This document shows, piece by piece, positions 40,359 to 52,402 of a stretch of DNA of 64,000 nt; the first letter of the stretch is position 1, and the number at the start of each line of letters is the position of its first letter. Position numbers and translations under genes: made by a program. The stretch comes from Ichthyophis bannanicus (taxonomy: Eukaryota > Chordata > Amphibia > Gymnophiona > Ichthyophiidae): NCBI GenBank assembly GCA_033557465.1, contig CM066032.1, positions 61,416,955-61,480,954 of the forward strand, given 5' to 3'. The notes under the pieces were generated by a model, which worked only from the letters and a program-made list of their open reading frames with translations, was not told the DNA's origin and did no database searches.

Positions 40359-42901
40359 ATGCCTTCTAAGCCACAATGTTTGGTTTGTGGCTCTAGAAGA
40401 GGCGCTGTGTCAGACACAGGAGTGTGTAGAGGCTGCCTCCAAGAAGCGGCATCTATGGAGCAGTCCTTGGAGGTAAGTGGGGACAGTCAGAAAGTATTAT
40501 CCTTTCCAGGGTCGGTGTCACCCACTTTGCCATCCCTGGAGCCGGTAACAGGGCCTTCCTCCGCTCCAGATTTTCCCCCGTCCCAGACAATTTTGCCAGG
40601 AGGATTGGCGGCGTTGTTTTCAACAGAGTTCATGACTATCCTTCAGCAGGCGTTCGGTAACAGTCAGAAGAGCGCAGAGACTGGTTCCACCAGGGGAGAT
40701 ATAGGCGGGAAGCATCTGGGGCCCTCCCTGGAGTCAGGAGTAAGCGCTGTTCCTTCCAAGAAGCCTAGGAGCGTAAAAGATAGACAAGGCCAGTCGGTGA
40801 CCTCAGATGACGTTCACTCGGAAGATGTGGATCCAGACTTAGAGCTGGAGGAAGCGTTAGAGGAAGGCGAATTCACAGAGCAGGAGGACCAAGCTAGAGT
40901 GGTTTGGGTTTTCCGACGAGACGAGTTACCAGTGCTGATTACGAAGACGCGCAAGGCACTGAATATGCCGGCTGCGGGGCCAGCAGAGGATTCCACATTA
41001 GAGGATCCGTTGTTGCAGGCCTTTAGGAAGACTCAAAGGGCCTTCCCGGTACACAGAGTAGTGCGGGAAATGATACAGCAAGAATTGAATATGCCCGAGG
41101 CAGGACAAGGGGTCCAGGGATATTTATTTATTTATTTTATTTATTTAACTTTCTTATATACCGCGCTCTTTTGCATCAGTGCGGTTTACATCAAAACACA
41201 ACTGTCCAGCACAGAGGATCTGCCCTGGATTTACAATATAACGTGGGTATATGTACAGATAACATGATTTACAATATAACAAGGGTATATGTACAGGTAA
41301 TAATAACAGGGTCATTATATACAACTATATATAGGTAAATTACAGCATACATTTGGAAAGGACTCACAGTGCCTATCGGCTAAGCTGCATGTTGGCTGAT
41401 ATTAGTGTGAGAAGGGTTACTATTTGTCGGGAGGTTCGGTGTCTGACATGCTCGGTTTATGTCTTACTTGGTTGCAACTGATGGGTTGTTGATGTGGGTC
41501 GCTGGGCGTGGTTTGCTGTGGGGAGTGACCTTGGTCAGTGTAGTACTGTAGGAAAAGATGATGTTTAAGTGCCTTCCTAAATTGGGAGATGACCTTGATA
41601 GCTCTGATAGTGGGGGGGAGGGCATTCCAGGAGGTAGGTGCATACAGCGAAAAAGCTCTGGATCTGGCAGCTTGTGAGCATTTTGTTATCTGCTTTGGTA
41701 GAATCAATGTGTTTATAGCAGCTGATCTTCTCGCTCTATTGGGGGGTGTAACCTGGATAAGATCTGTGATTGAAGTGGAGGAGCAGTTGTTAATGGCTTT
41801 AAATGTAAGCGTCAGCACCTTGAAGGTTATCCTGGTTTGGATTGGAAGCCAGTGTAATTGTTTTAGTATTGGTGTTATATGGTCCTTCCTTGATGCCACT
41901 TGCAGAATTCTAGCTGCTGCGTTCATGGCTAGTTGCAGCGGGGTTATGGTGGCTTTAGGAAGGCCGTGTAATATGGCGTTTGCATAATCAAAATGCGGTG
42001 TCACAAGAGCTTGGTAGACAGATCGAAAATCTTCTGGTTCCAGGAGCGGTCTCAGGTGGCGAAGTGTTCTGATTTTGTTGTAGACTGCTTTTACCATATT
42101 GCTTATTTGGCTCTTCATATTCAGCTGTTGGTCGAGGATAATACCAAGGTACCGAATTGATGGTTTGCTTATGGCCCATCTTTACCCTTTGGTGGATCAG
42201 GATCGGGAGTTGTTTAGGCCTCCCAAGGTGGATGCAGCGGTCTCTGCGGTTACCAAGAAGACGACAATTCCAGTGGAAGGTAGTGCCGCTCTTAAGGATG
42301 CTCAAGACAGAAAACTTGATACCTTATTTTGAAGCAGGTGTTTGATGTCAATGCTTTATCCATTCAGGCTTCTATTTGTGGAGCATGGGTAGCCAGAGCT
42401 TGTCTTCACTGGTCTCAACGGGTTCAGGGAGAACAGATGGATGAGTCGGCTGCAGAAGCATCCAGGTTAGAATCCGTAGCGGCTTATTTGGCAGATATTC
42501 ATTACGACCTTATACGAGGGTTGTCTAAGAGTATGGCTTCAGTAATTGCAGCAAGACGGTATCTCTGTTTGCGGAATTGGGCAGCAGATGGTTCCTCCAA
42601 AGCAAGGCTGGGTAAGCTCCCTTTCAGAGGTAAGCTTCTTTTTGGAGAAAATTTAGATAAGATGGTAAAGGATCTAGGGGAGTCCAAGGGCAGTAGGTTA
42701 CCTGAGGACAAGCAGAAGCAGGGACGTCCGACTCAAACGACTAGAGGTCAACAGAGGGACTTTCGTCGTTTCCGCTCACCACGGTTCGGTCAATTTCAGA
42801 GAGGCTGTTTCCCTTATAGGAACCAGGGGTTTCAGGGATTTCGAGGAGCAGGCAGAGGTTTTGCCGCTCCCTCTTCCTCGAACCTTAGAAAGTCACAATG
42901 A
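40359..42901 (+). pseudogene. DIRS-B Gag, split by L2-alpha
   Basis: Starts MPSKPQCLVCGSRRGAVSD with a CLVC-x13-CRGC zinc-binding pair, as in DIRS-A Gag. An acidic region (VDPDLELEEALEEGEF) and the block VVREMIQQELNMPEAGQG follow. L2-alpha interrupts at 41122. After 42166 the frame continues (LYPLVDQDRELFRPPKVDAA) and shifts near 42328, where extra T bases turn DTLLKQVF into a stop. The end (42329-42901) is Arg/Gly/Phe-rich (RRFRSPRFGQFQRGCF), likely RNA-binding. Nonfunctional. Confidence 0.75.
41122..42166 (-). mobile_element. L2-alpha: 5'-truncated L2-type LINE
   Basis: The minus-strand frame 41420-42118 encodes the RT C-terminal region: LRPLLEPEDFRSVYQALVTP, HFDYANAILHGLP, LHWLPIQTRITFK and SWNALPPTIRA. 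The 3' end (41122-41400) has the hairpin TATACCGCGC...GTGCGGTTTACATC and a TTTATT-rich end, so this copy links the orphan tail repeats to a coding L2-type LINE. The upstream limit lies in a YLGIILD motif near 42155. The catalytic YADD is absent. Confidence 0.8.
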
Positions 42902-44152
42902 AGCCAGGGGGATCCAGGCAGGACAGATACCCGTAGGAGGTCGTCTGAGGGAGTTTTATCCTGCCTGGGTCCAAATCACATCAGATCAGTGGGTGTTAGA
43001 GGTCATTCGAGAAGGGAATGCTCTGGAATTTCAACGCCCAGTGTGTGAGTCTTATGTTCAATCTCCTTGCAAGGCACGCGGCAAATACATGGCAGTACGC
43101 GAGACCTTGCAGAGATTATTGAACCTGAACGCTGTAGTGCCGGTGCCACCAGATCAATACGGCTGCGGTCAGTACTCCATATACTTTGTTCTACCGAAAA
43201 AAGAGCGTTCTTATCGACCAATTTTGGATCTCCAGAAAATAAATCTCTGTCTTCGGGTGACTCATTTTCATATGGAAACTCTGAGGTCGGTCATCGTGGC
43301 GGTACGAAAAGGAGAGTTTCTCACGTCTCTGGATCTGTCGGAAGCCTACCTTCACATTCCGATTCAGCCAGAACATCAGACGTTTCTCAGATTTGCGGTG
43401 CCCATGGGACATTTTCAGTTCCGGGCGTTACCGTTCGGATTGGCGACAGCTCCACGAACTTTCACCAAAGTGATGGTAGTAGTGGTGGTGGTGGCATTAT
43501 GAAAGGAAGGGGTGTTGGTGCAACCTTACCTGGACGACTGGTTGATTCGAGCAGTAAGTACAAGATAGAGAGCAAGTTGGCAACAGCCAGGGTAGTGGAG
43601 GTACTACAGAATCTTGGCTGGATAATCAACGGAGCAAAGAGCCGATTGAACCCATCGCAGACCCTGGAATACCTGGGAGCTTGCTTCAATACAAGCGTAG
43701 GAAAGATCTTTTTGCCTCAGACACGGGTGCTAGGGCTGAGAAGGCTAGTGCACAGCTTTCTGGGGAGAACAAATCCCACCACATGACATTATCTTCAGTT
43801 GCTCGGCACCATGGCGGCGACACTCGAGCTGGTTCCATGGGCAAGAGCCCACATGCGTCCCTTACAGAGGGCATTACTCAGGAGGGGGTCTCACCAGGAC
43901 GATCCTCTGTCTCGAAGACTTCCCTGTGTGCTGGAAACGTGTCTGGCGCTCCAGTGGTGGTTGCATCAAGGGAGTCTCCAAGAGGGAATGCTGTTGGAAT
44001 CGCCAGCTTGGATACCGTTAACGATGGATGCTAGTCTAATAGGCTGGGGAGCTCACTTCGAAGGACAGTTCGTTCAAGGGCAATGGTCAGAGAATGAAAG
44101 GATGTGGTCAATTAACAGGTTGGAATTAAGGACGGTAACGTTAGCATTGCAA
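42861..44152 (+). pseudogene. DIRS-B reverse transcriptase and start of RNase H
   Basis: 42861-43502 encodes YSIYFVLPKKERSYRPILDL, SLDLSEAYLHIPIQPE and FRALPFGLATAPRTFTK. A GGT/GTA expansion at 43471-43495 shifts the frame; beyond it the catalytic PYLDDWLIR (about 43524-43550) is in another frame. RT connection sequence continues to 43790 and RNase H begins with PLTMDASLIGWGAHFEG and [19 protein letters not shown] (44010-44155). It overlaps gag by 41 bp. The MITE insertion splits RNase H. Confidence 0.8.
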
Positions 44153-44192
44153 GCTTTACAACAGAGGTACTCAAATCGTACATCAAGCTTGG

Positions 44193-45422
44193 ATGTTGTT
44201 GAAAAATACTATCTTGGAAGCCCAGACCAGCTGTATTCCACGCTTTAAGAAAAGTGGAAGGAAGTCCAAAAAACTGCCAGCATGGTTTAAAGGTGAGGTC
44301 AGAGAGGCTGTTGTTGGCAAAAAAGCATCTTTCAGGAAATGGAAAAAAGAGCCAAATGACGAAACCTGGAAACAGCACAAGCACTGGCAAGTCAAATGCA
44401 AGGCATTGATAAGGCAGGCAAAGAGAGAATTTGAGAAGAAGCTTGCTGCGGAAGAAAAAACACGAAATAAAGACCTTTTCAAGTACATTCGTAGCAAAAA
44501 AACTGTGAGAGAGTCAGTTGGTCCATTAGATGATAAAGGGGTTAAAGGGGCACTAAGAGGCGACAAGGCGATAGCGGAGAGACTGAATGAATTCTTTGCT
44601 TCAGTCTTTACTGAGGAAGATGTAGGGATGTTACCCATGACTGAAGTGGTATTTAAAGGTGCGGAAGAATTGAAGGAAATATCGATACATCGGGAAGATG
44701 TATTACAACTATTAGATAAACTGAAGAGTAGCAAATCACCTGGGCTGGATGGTATACATCAAAGGGTGTTGAAAGAACTGAAATATGAGATTGCAGACCT
44801 GCTATTAGTAATCTGTGAACTATCATTAAAATCATCTCTAATACCTGAAGATTGGAGGATCGCCAATGTAACACCAATTTTTAAAAAGGGTTCCAGGGGT
44901 GATCCGGGAAACTACAGACCGGTGAGCCTGACATCAGTACCGGGAAAAATGGTAGAAACCATCATAAAGAATAAAATTACTCAGCATGTAGATAGTCACG
45001 ACCTAATGGGAGACAGCCAACATGGCTTTAGACAAGGAAGATCTTGTCTTACTAATCTGTTATGTTTTTTTGAAGGAGTGAATAAACAGGTGGACAAAGG
45101 TGAGTCGGTTGATATTGTGTATCTGGACTTTCAGAAAGCCTTTGACAAGGTGCCTCATCAGAGACTTCTGGCAAAACTAAAGATTCATGGGATAGGAGGC
45201 AGTGTACTATTGTGGATCAGGAACTGGTTAAAAGATAGAAAGCAGAGGGTAGGGCTAAATGGCCAATTTTCCCAATGGAGAAAGGTGAATAGTGGTGTAC
45301 CCCAGGGATCTGTGCTGGGTCCGCTGCTTTTTGACATATTCATAAATGACCTGGAAAGTGGAATAACGAGTGAGGTTATCAAATTTGCAGATGACACAAA
45401 ACTATTTAAAGTTGTTAAAACC
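44193..45422 (+). pseudogene. CR1-beta reverse transcriptase, N-terminal and central part
   Basis: Open from the linker through the RT core: [86 protein letters not shown] and the catalytic [13 protein letters not shown] near 45380-45415. L2-beta then breaks it; the reading that runs on to 45470 is L2 sequence. Apart from the insertion this part has no stops, so L2-beta probably inserted before much decay. Confidence 0.85.
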
Positions 45423-45454
45423 ATCTTCACACCCTGCCAACAACCACCCAAACA

Positions 45455-48272
45455 TTGTCTTGTATATTAATAAATGCAAGATCTATGAAAAATAAATTAC
45501 CCATCTTCACTGACTTACTAAATGATCAAAAACCAGACATCCTATGTGTTACCGAAACTTGGCTAACCGACTCTGATGTTGTTTACCTAAACCAACTTAA
45601 CACCAACATCTATGACATATCTCACACACACAGAAACTCTAAAAAAGGAGGTGGTGTTCTTATAATGACAAAAAAAGAACTAAAGGCTAAACCACATCCA
45701 TATGATCTCCCAAATAACATTGACACCATCATTTTAAAAATAGATCACTTCAAAATTTGCTTATTATACAGGCCACCGGACCAAAAATCTGAAAACTTAG
45801 ATGCCCTAATAGAACTCCTCAGCTCATCCACAGCCTCCAACCCTATTATATCACTAGGAGACTTTAACCTCCCATCCTTGCCACCTTCACACTCAGCCCT
45901 TTTCTTGGAATCAATTGCAGATATGGGTTTCCTCCAAATAATCAATACAAAGACTCATAACAAAGGAGGAACCCTTGATCTAGTCTTTTTACCAGATGCT
46001 TTCCAAAAACATTTCAACCAGTCATCGCTTGAGTGTACACCTGTTCCTTGGTCAGACCACCACCTGATCAAATTCACCTTAGCCTACACTGTAAGAAATA
46101 ATAAAAATAATCCACAAATTACCCCTCCACCTAGATTTACAAAATTTAACGCTGATGAATTTATCAATCTAACTATACCCCATCTCACCCTTGTACCAAC
46201 TGACCTAGATGAAGCTGTCACAACTTGGCACAAAACAATTAACAATGCAGCTGCTTATAAACAATCCATCAAAAAGAAAAACTACTCTAGAATAGGAGAT
46301 GCCCCCTGGTTCAACAATACCTTAAGACATATGAAGAGAGAATTGAGAAATATTGAATCTAAATGGCGCAAAACCAAGTCCATCCCTTATTACAATGCGT
46401 ATCACAGCCACCTTAAAATGTACAAAGAAGCTTCAGATAGCGCAAAGAAAAATTACCACTCAAACATACTAAACAAATCCATTAATAGACCAAGAGAACT
46501 TTTTAGTATCGTCCAAAACTTAACCAATAACACATATGGGACCAGCAACGATAATATTGATATCTCTGCCCAGACTCTAGCAAACCACTATATGAATAAA
46601 GCAAAATCATTTGCTTTCACACCAAACCCTCTATCCCTTTCCCACCAACACCAATCTGAAAAATGGTCCAACTTTCACCCTATAACCAAAGACACTATCA
46701 AGACTACTATTTCAAACCTTAACACTACGACCTCTCAACTTGATCCATGTCCGGTAAACTGGATCAAGCATACCCTTACTACACTATCCCCCTTTATCCT
46801 TCCCATAGTTAACCTGTCGCTGCGCCAAGGATACTTACCACCTTCCCTCAAACATGCACAAATCCGTCCAATAATTAAAAATAACACCCTTGACAAAACA
46901 TCACCCAACTCCTACAGACCTATCTCTAGTATCCCATTTATGGCTAAACTGATTGAAAAGATCGTCCAAACTCAAACACAAGATCATATAGAAACCTCAG
47001 CCCCACTTGATGATCAACAATATGGCTTTCGCCCTTACCATGGTGTAGACACCCTATTAACAGTACTCCTCGATACATTAATAAGAGGCATTGATAACCA
47101 TAAACAAGCTTTCATTCTCCTCTTTCTAGACATCTCTGCAGCGTTTGACAGTGTACACCATGCTCTAATGCTTAACAGACTAGAACAAATAGGAACCCAC
47201 TCAACTGTACAAAATTGGTTCACCTCATATCTAACTGATCGAACACAAACCGTCCGAACTAACACTGAAACTTCTAAAACATACAAACAGGAAATTGGTC
47301 TCCCACAAGGCTCCGCCCTCTCTGCCCTCCTATTTAATATATATCCAACCGGTATGTGACATCTTCAAGAAATTTAAAGTCCACTACCACATATATGCAG
47401 ACGACATGATGATGTACATTCCATTCACAATCCCAACACTCCCACTACAACTGTTAACAGAATGCTTCTCTGAATTAACAACCTGGCTAAAAGAACACAA
47501 TCTCCATATCAATCATTCTAAAACGGATATATTAATAGTAACCAAAAACCAATCCTACATACCTCCAACACACATCACTCTCCAAAATCACAACATTACT
47601 ATAAAAAATGAAGTGAAATACCTGGGTGTCACTCTTGACTCACACCTTAGTATGGACACACATATTCGTAACATCACTAAGAAGATCTACTTTAAACTCA
47701 AAATTTTAAAACAATTACGTCCTCTTGTACTTCTACATGATTTTCTGAGCATTGTACAGGCCATCATCACACCACACTTTGATTTTGCAAATCTCACCCT
47801 ACTAGGAACAACAAAACAAAACATTAAAAGACTCCAACTTGCCCAAAATGCAGCAGCAAGAATTGTAATGAAGGTCCCACCATTTGAACACATTACCCCT
47901 ATACTAGCAAACCTTCACTGGCTCCCAATTCAATCCAGAATAAATCACAAATTGATTATCACCACATTTAAGACTTTAAACACAATGGCCCCAGTCCCCT
48001 TGACAAAACTTATCACCAAAGACACATCCCAAACTTCGCTCCGGAGAGGCCACACGAACAGAATTAGGATCCCGAAAGAATTCACAACTGCTAAAAAGAC
48101 TACTAATAGGAAAGCGTTCTCACATGCAGCTCCCACCCTATGGAACTCCCTCCCTGAAGAAATAAGAGCATTAAATGATGCAAAGGAACTCCGCAAGAAA
48201 TTAAAAACTTATCTATTCACCTCCCATTTTGGCACACTTGAAAACACCTTACCTCCGACAGGTAATGGTTAA
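45455..48272 (+). pseudogene. L2-beta endonuclease-reverse transcriptase
   Basis: Two frames (45455-47359 and 47295-48272) joined by one frameshift near 47340. Apurinic-type endonuclease: [30 protein letters not shown] and WSDHHLIKF. RT: NSYRPISSIPFMAKLIEKI, YGFRPYHGVDTLL, FLDISAAFDSVHHALML, GLPQGSALSALLFNI and catalytic HIYADDMMMY. C-terminus: LHWLPIQSRINHK and LWNSLPEEIRA. The enzyme would nick DNA and copy its RNA at the nick. One frameshift is the only clear lesion, so the copy is fairly young. Confidence 0.88.
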
Positions 48273-48629
48273 TAACAACCTAGGGTACACCAACTCTAAT
48301 TCTCCTAGCAAACTACAATTACAATTAAAATCGAATAAATAACTACTTGTAAATCCTGTATATAAATATATGTAATAAATCAAAATATGTAAATAAGTTC
48401 GTTTGGTTTAACAAGTTTTACCATATTTAGTCATTCATGATTAATGTATATTGCAAAATTGTACCAAGTTAACAAATGTTCTATGTAAAACAGCTACTTT
48501 GTACCTAGTTAACAAATGTTCCATGTAAAACAGACTTGTAAATCTGTTCATTCTTGTTCATTGTAAACCGCACCTGATCTGTGGAAGGTAGCGGTATATA
48601 AGCAACTGTTAAATAAATAAATAAATAAA
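48273..48629 (+). other. L2-beta 3'UTR and tail
   Basis: AT-rich, with a repeated GTACC(A/T)AGTTAACAAATGTT at 48461 and 48501, the tail hairpin at about 48562-48600, and a TAAA run. Confidence 0.7.
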
Positions 48630-49381
48630 TTGTGAAAAATTGCAAGAGGATCTTGATAAATTGGAAGACTGGGCATCAAAATGGCAGATGAAATTTAATG
48701 TGGACAAGTGCAAGGTTATGCACCTAGGGAAGAACAACCCAAACTATGGTTACACGATGCAAGGTTCCACATTAGGAACCACCACCCAGGAAAAAGATTT
48801 AGGCGTCAAAACCCTTGGCCCAGTGTGCAGCGGCAGCCAAGAGAGCAAATAGAATGCTAGGTATGATAAGGAAAGGAATGGAAAATAAAACAAAAGATAT
48901 TATAATGCCTCTATATCATTCCATGGTGAGACCGCACCTTGAATATTGTGTGCAATTCTGGTCGCCGTATCTTAAAAAGGATATAGCGATTTTAGAAAAG
49001 GTTCAGAGAAGAGCCACCAAAATGGTAAAGGGGATGGAAGGATATTCCTATGAGGAAAGGCTAAAAAGGTTAGGGCTCTTTAACCTGGAAAAGAGACGGC
49101 TGAGGGGAGATATGATAGAAGTCTATAAATTAATGAATGGAGTGGAACGGGTAAACGTAGATCGATTGTTTACGTTATCAGAATATAGAAAGACTAGGGG
49201 ACATGCAATGAAGCTACAGGGTAAACTATTTAAGACTAATAAAAGAAAATATTTTTTCACTCAACGTGTAATCAAACTCTGGAATTTGTTACCGGAGGAT
49301 GTAGTAAAGGCTGTTAGTGTAGCTGGGTTTAAAAAAGGTTTGGACAAGTTCCTGGAGGAAAGGTCCATAAACCATTATTAA
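48630..49381 (+). pseudogene. CR1-beta RT C-terminal part
   Basis: Continues the CR1 frame after L2-beta: LEDWASKWQMKFNVDKCKVM, then a small deletion near 48812 changes frame, then [40 protein letters not shown] and [20 protein letters not shown], ending at 49381. It closely matches CR1-gamma 51597-52037 and 58769-59100. Confidence 0.85.
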
Positions 49382-49743
49382 GAAGTGACCGAAGATATCA
49401 ATGCTTGACCCAGTACAAGCATTGTGGAACTTGTGTCTCTTGGGGAAACTGCTAGGTACATATGACCTAGATTGGCCACTGTTGGAAACAGAATACTAGG
49501 CTTGATGGACCTTGGTCTGACCCAGTATGGCATTATCTTATGTTCTTATGTTAATCCAGTCCTGGATGGCCGCAAACCAGTCAGGTTTTCGGGATATCCC
49601 TAATGAATATGCATGAGATATATTTGCATGCACTGCCTCCATTGTATTTGAATCTCTCTCATGCATATTCATTAGGGATATCCTGAAAACCTGACTGGTT
49701 TGCAGCTCTCCAGGACTGGATTTGACTACCTCTGCTTTACAAC

Positions 49744-50375
49744 CTTATTTTTAGAGAAGGCCCATTCGGGTACTTTCCGACAATGCGACCGCATTGTCCT
49801 ACATCAATCGACAAGGGGGCACAAGTAGTGTTGCTCTGGAAGCCGAGGCCAAACAACTTTTCGTGTGGGTTGAGGTGAATTTGCCGGCAGTGTCGGCGTC
49901 ACATGTAGCAGGGGTGGACAATGTAAAGGCTGATTTTTTGAGTTAGGTCAGGGTAGACCCAGGAGAGTGGGTCCTCAATCCGGAAGTGTTCAAGATGATA
50001 GTGGGCCATTGGGGAACGCCAGTAATGGATTAGATGGTGACATTCCAGTCAGCAAAGGCCAACAGGTTCTTCAGCAGGAGACGAGAAAAAATGGCAGAGG
50101 GCCTAGATGCTCTCATTCAGAAGTGGCCGGAAGAACAACTCCTGTATGTGTTTCCACTATGGGTGTTGATAGGTCGGATACTTCAGTGAATAGAAGTACA
50201 CACAGGGCCGGTAATTCTGATAGCTCTAAATTGGCAAAGACGGCCATGGTATGCAGATCTAATGAGGCTTTTAGTCATCCGACCATGGCACCTATTGATA
50301 CGACGGGATCTGTTATTACAGGGTCCTTTATGCATGCCTTAGTTGGATCGATTCTCGCTTACGGCTTGAGAGGGT
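49744..50375 (+). pseudogene. DIRS-B RNase H end and MT domain
   Basis: RNase H resumes with PIRVLSDNATALSYINRQGG, HVAGVDNVKADFLS, then a stop. The MT region follows with VGHWGTPVMD, SAKANRFFSR and LIALNWQRRPWYA, with stops and frame changes. The downstream 49967-50377 frame is a shadow reading of this part. Confidence 0.7.
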
Positions 50376-51421
50376 GAGGCTGAGAGCCAGAGGGTATTCT
50401 TCGGAGGTGATTGCCACCTTGTTAAAGGCAAGGCGGAAGTCGACCTCCTTGGCGTACATTCGTATTTGGTGGATATTCGAGGCATGGTGTGATGGTAAGA
50501 GTCTACAAGCATTGAAAGCTATGGTTTCTCAAGTTCTATCATTCTTACAAGATAGGTTTGAGAAGGGTTTAGCTGCTGCGTCTTTGAAAGTTCAGTTGGC
50601 GGCGCTTTCCTGTTATAGAGGAAAGATAAAGGGAGAGGTGCTTGGAGCACACCCTGATATAAGATGATTTTTGAGAGCGGTGTCTTTGTTACAGCTGTCC
50701 TGCAGGCCGACATTTCTGACGTGGGATCTACGTTTGGTATTGGAGGCGTTGGGATGTGAACCGTTCGAGCCTCTGTCAAGAGCTTCGTTGAAAGACCTTA
50801 CTTCTCAAAGTGGTTTTTCTATTGGCTATATGTTCAGCGCGTAGAATTTCGGAGTTACAGTTGTTGTCCAGTAGAAAACCCTTTTTGGCCTTTTACGAGA
50901 AGAAAGTGGTGTTGAGGCCAGTCCCGTCTTTTTTGCCCAAAGTGGTGTCGACTTTTGATGTGAATCAGGTAGTTTCTCTGCCAGTGTTCGAGTGCGGAGG
51001 CAAGGGCACAGATTCGGGAAAGCTGCATCTCCTAGATTTCCATAGGGCATTGAAAAAGTATTTGCGGAGGACAGCGGGATTCCGCAATACAGACAGACTG
51101 TTTGTCATGTTTGGAGGAGCAAGAAAAGGGGAAGCAGCTTCCAAGGCTTCGTTTGCCAGATGGCTCAAAGAGGCTATAGCGTCGGCGTACCTGTTGAAGG
51201 GAAAGACGGTACCGGAAGGGCTTAAAGCACTTTCAACTAGGGTGCAGGCTGTGTCGTGGGCCGAGTACAGTTTAGTGCCGGCTATTGAGATCTGTAAGGC
51301 GGCTACTTGGTCGTCTTTACATTCTTTTGTCAAGCATTATTGGCTTGACGTTCAGGTGGAAAGGGATACATGCTTTGGATCAGCGGTGCTTCAGGCTGGT
51401 CTAGCTGGTCCCTCCCGTTAA
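50374..51421 (+). pseudogene. DIRS-B tyrosine recombinase
   Basis: The N-terminal part (50374-50667) has KARRKSTSLAYIRIWWIFEA and ends at a stop. The C-terminal frame (50810-51421) has the first arginine in CSARRISELQ, the second arginine in LSTRVQAVSWA and the nucleophile in VKHYWLD. The catalytic histidine before that second arginine is replaced (ALSTR, where B2 has AHFTR), so the protein would be inactive even without the stop and frameshift. It ends GPSR, 7 bases before the CR1-gamma duplication. Confidence 0.82.
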
Positions 51422-51430
51422 GATTTGTCA

Positions 51431-52032
51431 TAAGAACATAAGATATGCCACACTGGGTCAGACCAAGGTCCATCAAGCCCAGTATCCTGTTTCCAACAGT
51501 GGCCAATCTAGGTCATACGTACCTAGCAGTTTCCCCAAAAGACACAGGTTCCACAATGCTTGTACTGGGTCAAGCATTGATATCCTGGGTCCTTTCTTAA
51601 TAATGGTTTATGGACCTTTCCTCCAGGAACTTGTCCAAACATTTTTTAAACCCAGCTACACTAACAGCCTTTACTACATCCTCCGGTAACAAATTCCAGA
51701 GTTTGATTACACGTTGAGTGAAAAAATATTTTCTTTTATTAGTCTTAAATAGTTTATCCTGTAGCTTCATTGCATGTCCCCTAGTCTTTCTATATTCTGA
51801 TAACCTAAACAATCGATCTACTTTTACCCATTGCACTCCGTTCATTAATTTATAGACTTCTATCATATCTCCCCTCAGCCATCTCTTTTCCAGGTTAAAG
51901 AGCCCTAACCTTTTTAGCCTTTCTTCATAGGAGTATCCTTCCATCCCCTTTACCATTTTGGTGGCTCTTCTCTGAACCTTTTCTAATATCGCTATATCCT
52001 TTTTAAGATACGGCGACCAGAATTGCACACAA
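51431..52032 (-). pseudogene. CR1-gamma RT C-terminus and 3' end
   Basis: The frame 51597-52037 has [35 protein letters not shown] and [20 protein letters not shown]. The 3'UTR and CR1 tail run to 51431. Continuous with 58770 after removal of DIRS-AC (CACACAA | TATTCAAGG). Confidence 0.85.
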
Positions 52033-52307
52033 AGCACAGTTACTTACTTTGTAACAGGTGATCTCTGGGAACAGCAGGAATAAGTCTTCAATTATGGGTA
52101 CGTCGGTACCGACGGAGCCTGCGCGGGAATGCTCCCCAGCGTCCAAAAAGAAAGCCTTTGGGAGCATCCCACATGCATGCACGCTGCCTTCCCACCCATT
52201 CACTTCACTCTCATCAGTTGGGTTTGTAACTGAGACCGAAGGAGGGAAGTAGACAAATTAGAGAGAGAGAGAGAGAGAGAACAACTCCTAGGGGAGGTGG
52301 GTGGGTT

Positions 52308-52402
52308 GTGAAAACTTATTCCTGCTGTTCCCAGAGATCACCTGTTACAGGTAAATAACTGTGCTATCTCCAGGAACAAGCAGGAATGAGTCTTCACATA
52401 TG
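52308..52402 (-). repeat. DIRS-AC internal complementary region
   Basis: GGTAAATAACTGTGCT joined to ATCTCCAGGAACAAGCAGGA, the complement of both ends. Confidence 0.8.

Larger units (their letters stand above)
45423..48629 (+). mobile_element. L2-beta: nearly complete L2-type LINE
   Basis: A 3.2-kb element with endonuclease-RT and a 3' tail ending in (TAAA)n at 48629. Its last 90 bp contain GTAAACCGCACC...GGTAGCGGTATATAAG, which is the plus-strand form of the tail repeats spread over this window. It replaced about 8-9 bp of CR1 (compare 59098-59110) and no duplication is visible. The 5' end starts just before the endonuclease, so it is slightly truncated or has a very short leader. Confidence 0.85.
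44178..49552 (+). mobile_element. CR1-beta: 5'-truncated CR1 LINE holding L2-beta
   Basis: RT frame 44193-45422, then L2-beta, then RT C-terminus 48630-49381, 3'UTR and tail ending TTCTTATGTT at 49552. Flanked by a short AATC duplication (44174-44177 and 49553-49556). The start corresponds to 60340 of CR1-gamma, so the endonuclease is missing. Confidence 0.85.
44163..49733. mobile_element. MITE with long terminal inverted repeats, split by CR1-beta
   Basis: Left piece 44163-44177 and right piece 49553-49733 join at AATC to give a palindromic element of about 190 bp. Its arms AGAGGTACTCAAATCCAGTC...GGATATCCCTAATGAATATG and their complement are about 75 bp each with about 90 percent identity. 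It is flanked by the 10-bp duplication GCTTTACAAC (44153-44162 and 49734-49743); removing one copy restores DIRS-B RNase H. No coding capacity. Long inverted repeats with a 9-10-bp duplication suggest a Mutator-like superfamily, but this is inference. Confidence 0.75.

Noticed and set aside
49553..49733. Simple hairpin at the end of CR1-beta
   Set aside because: The missing 15 bp lie at 44163-44177 beyond CR1-beta, so it is a split MITE and not part of CR1.
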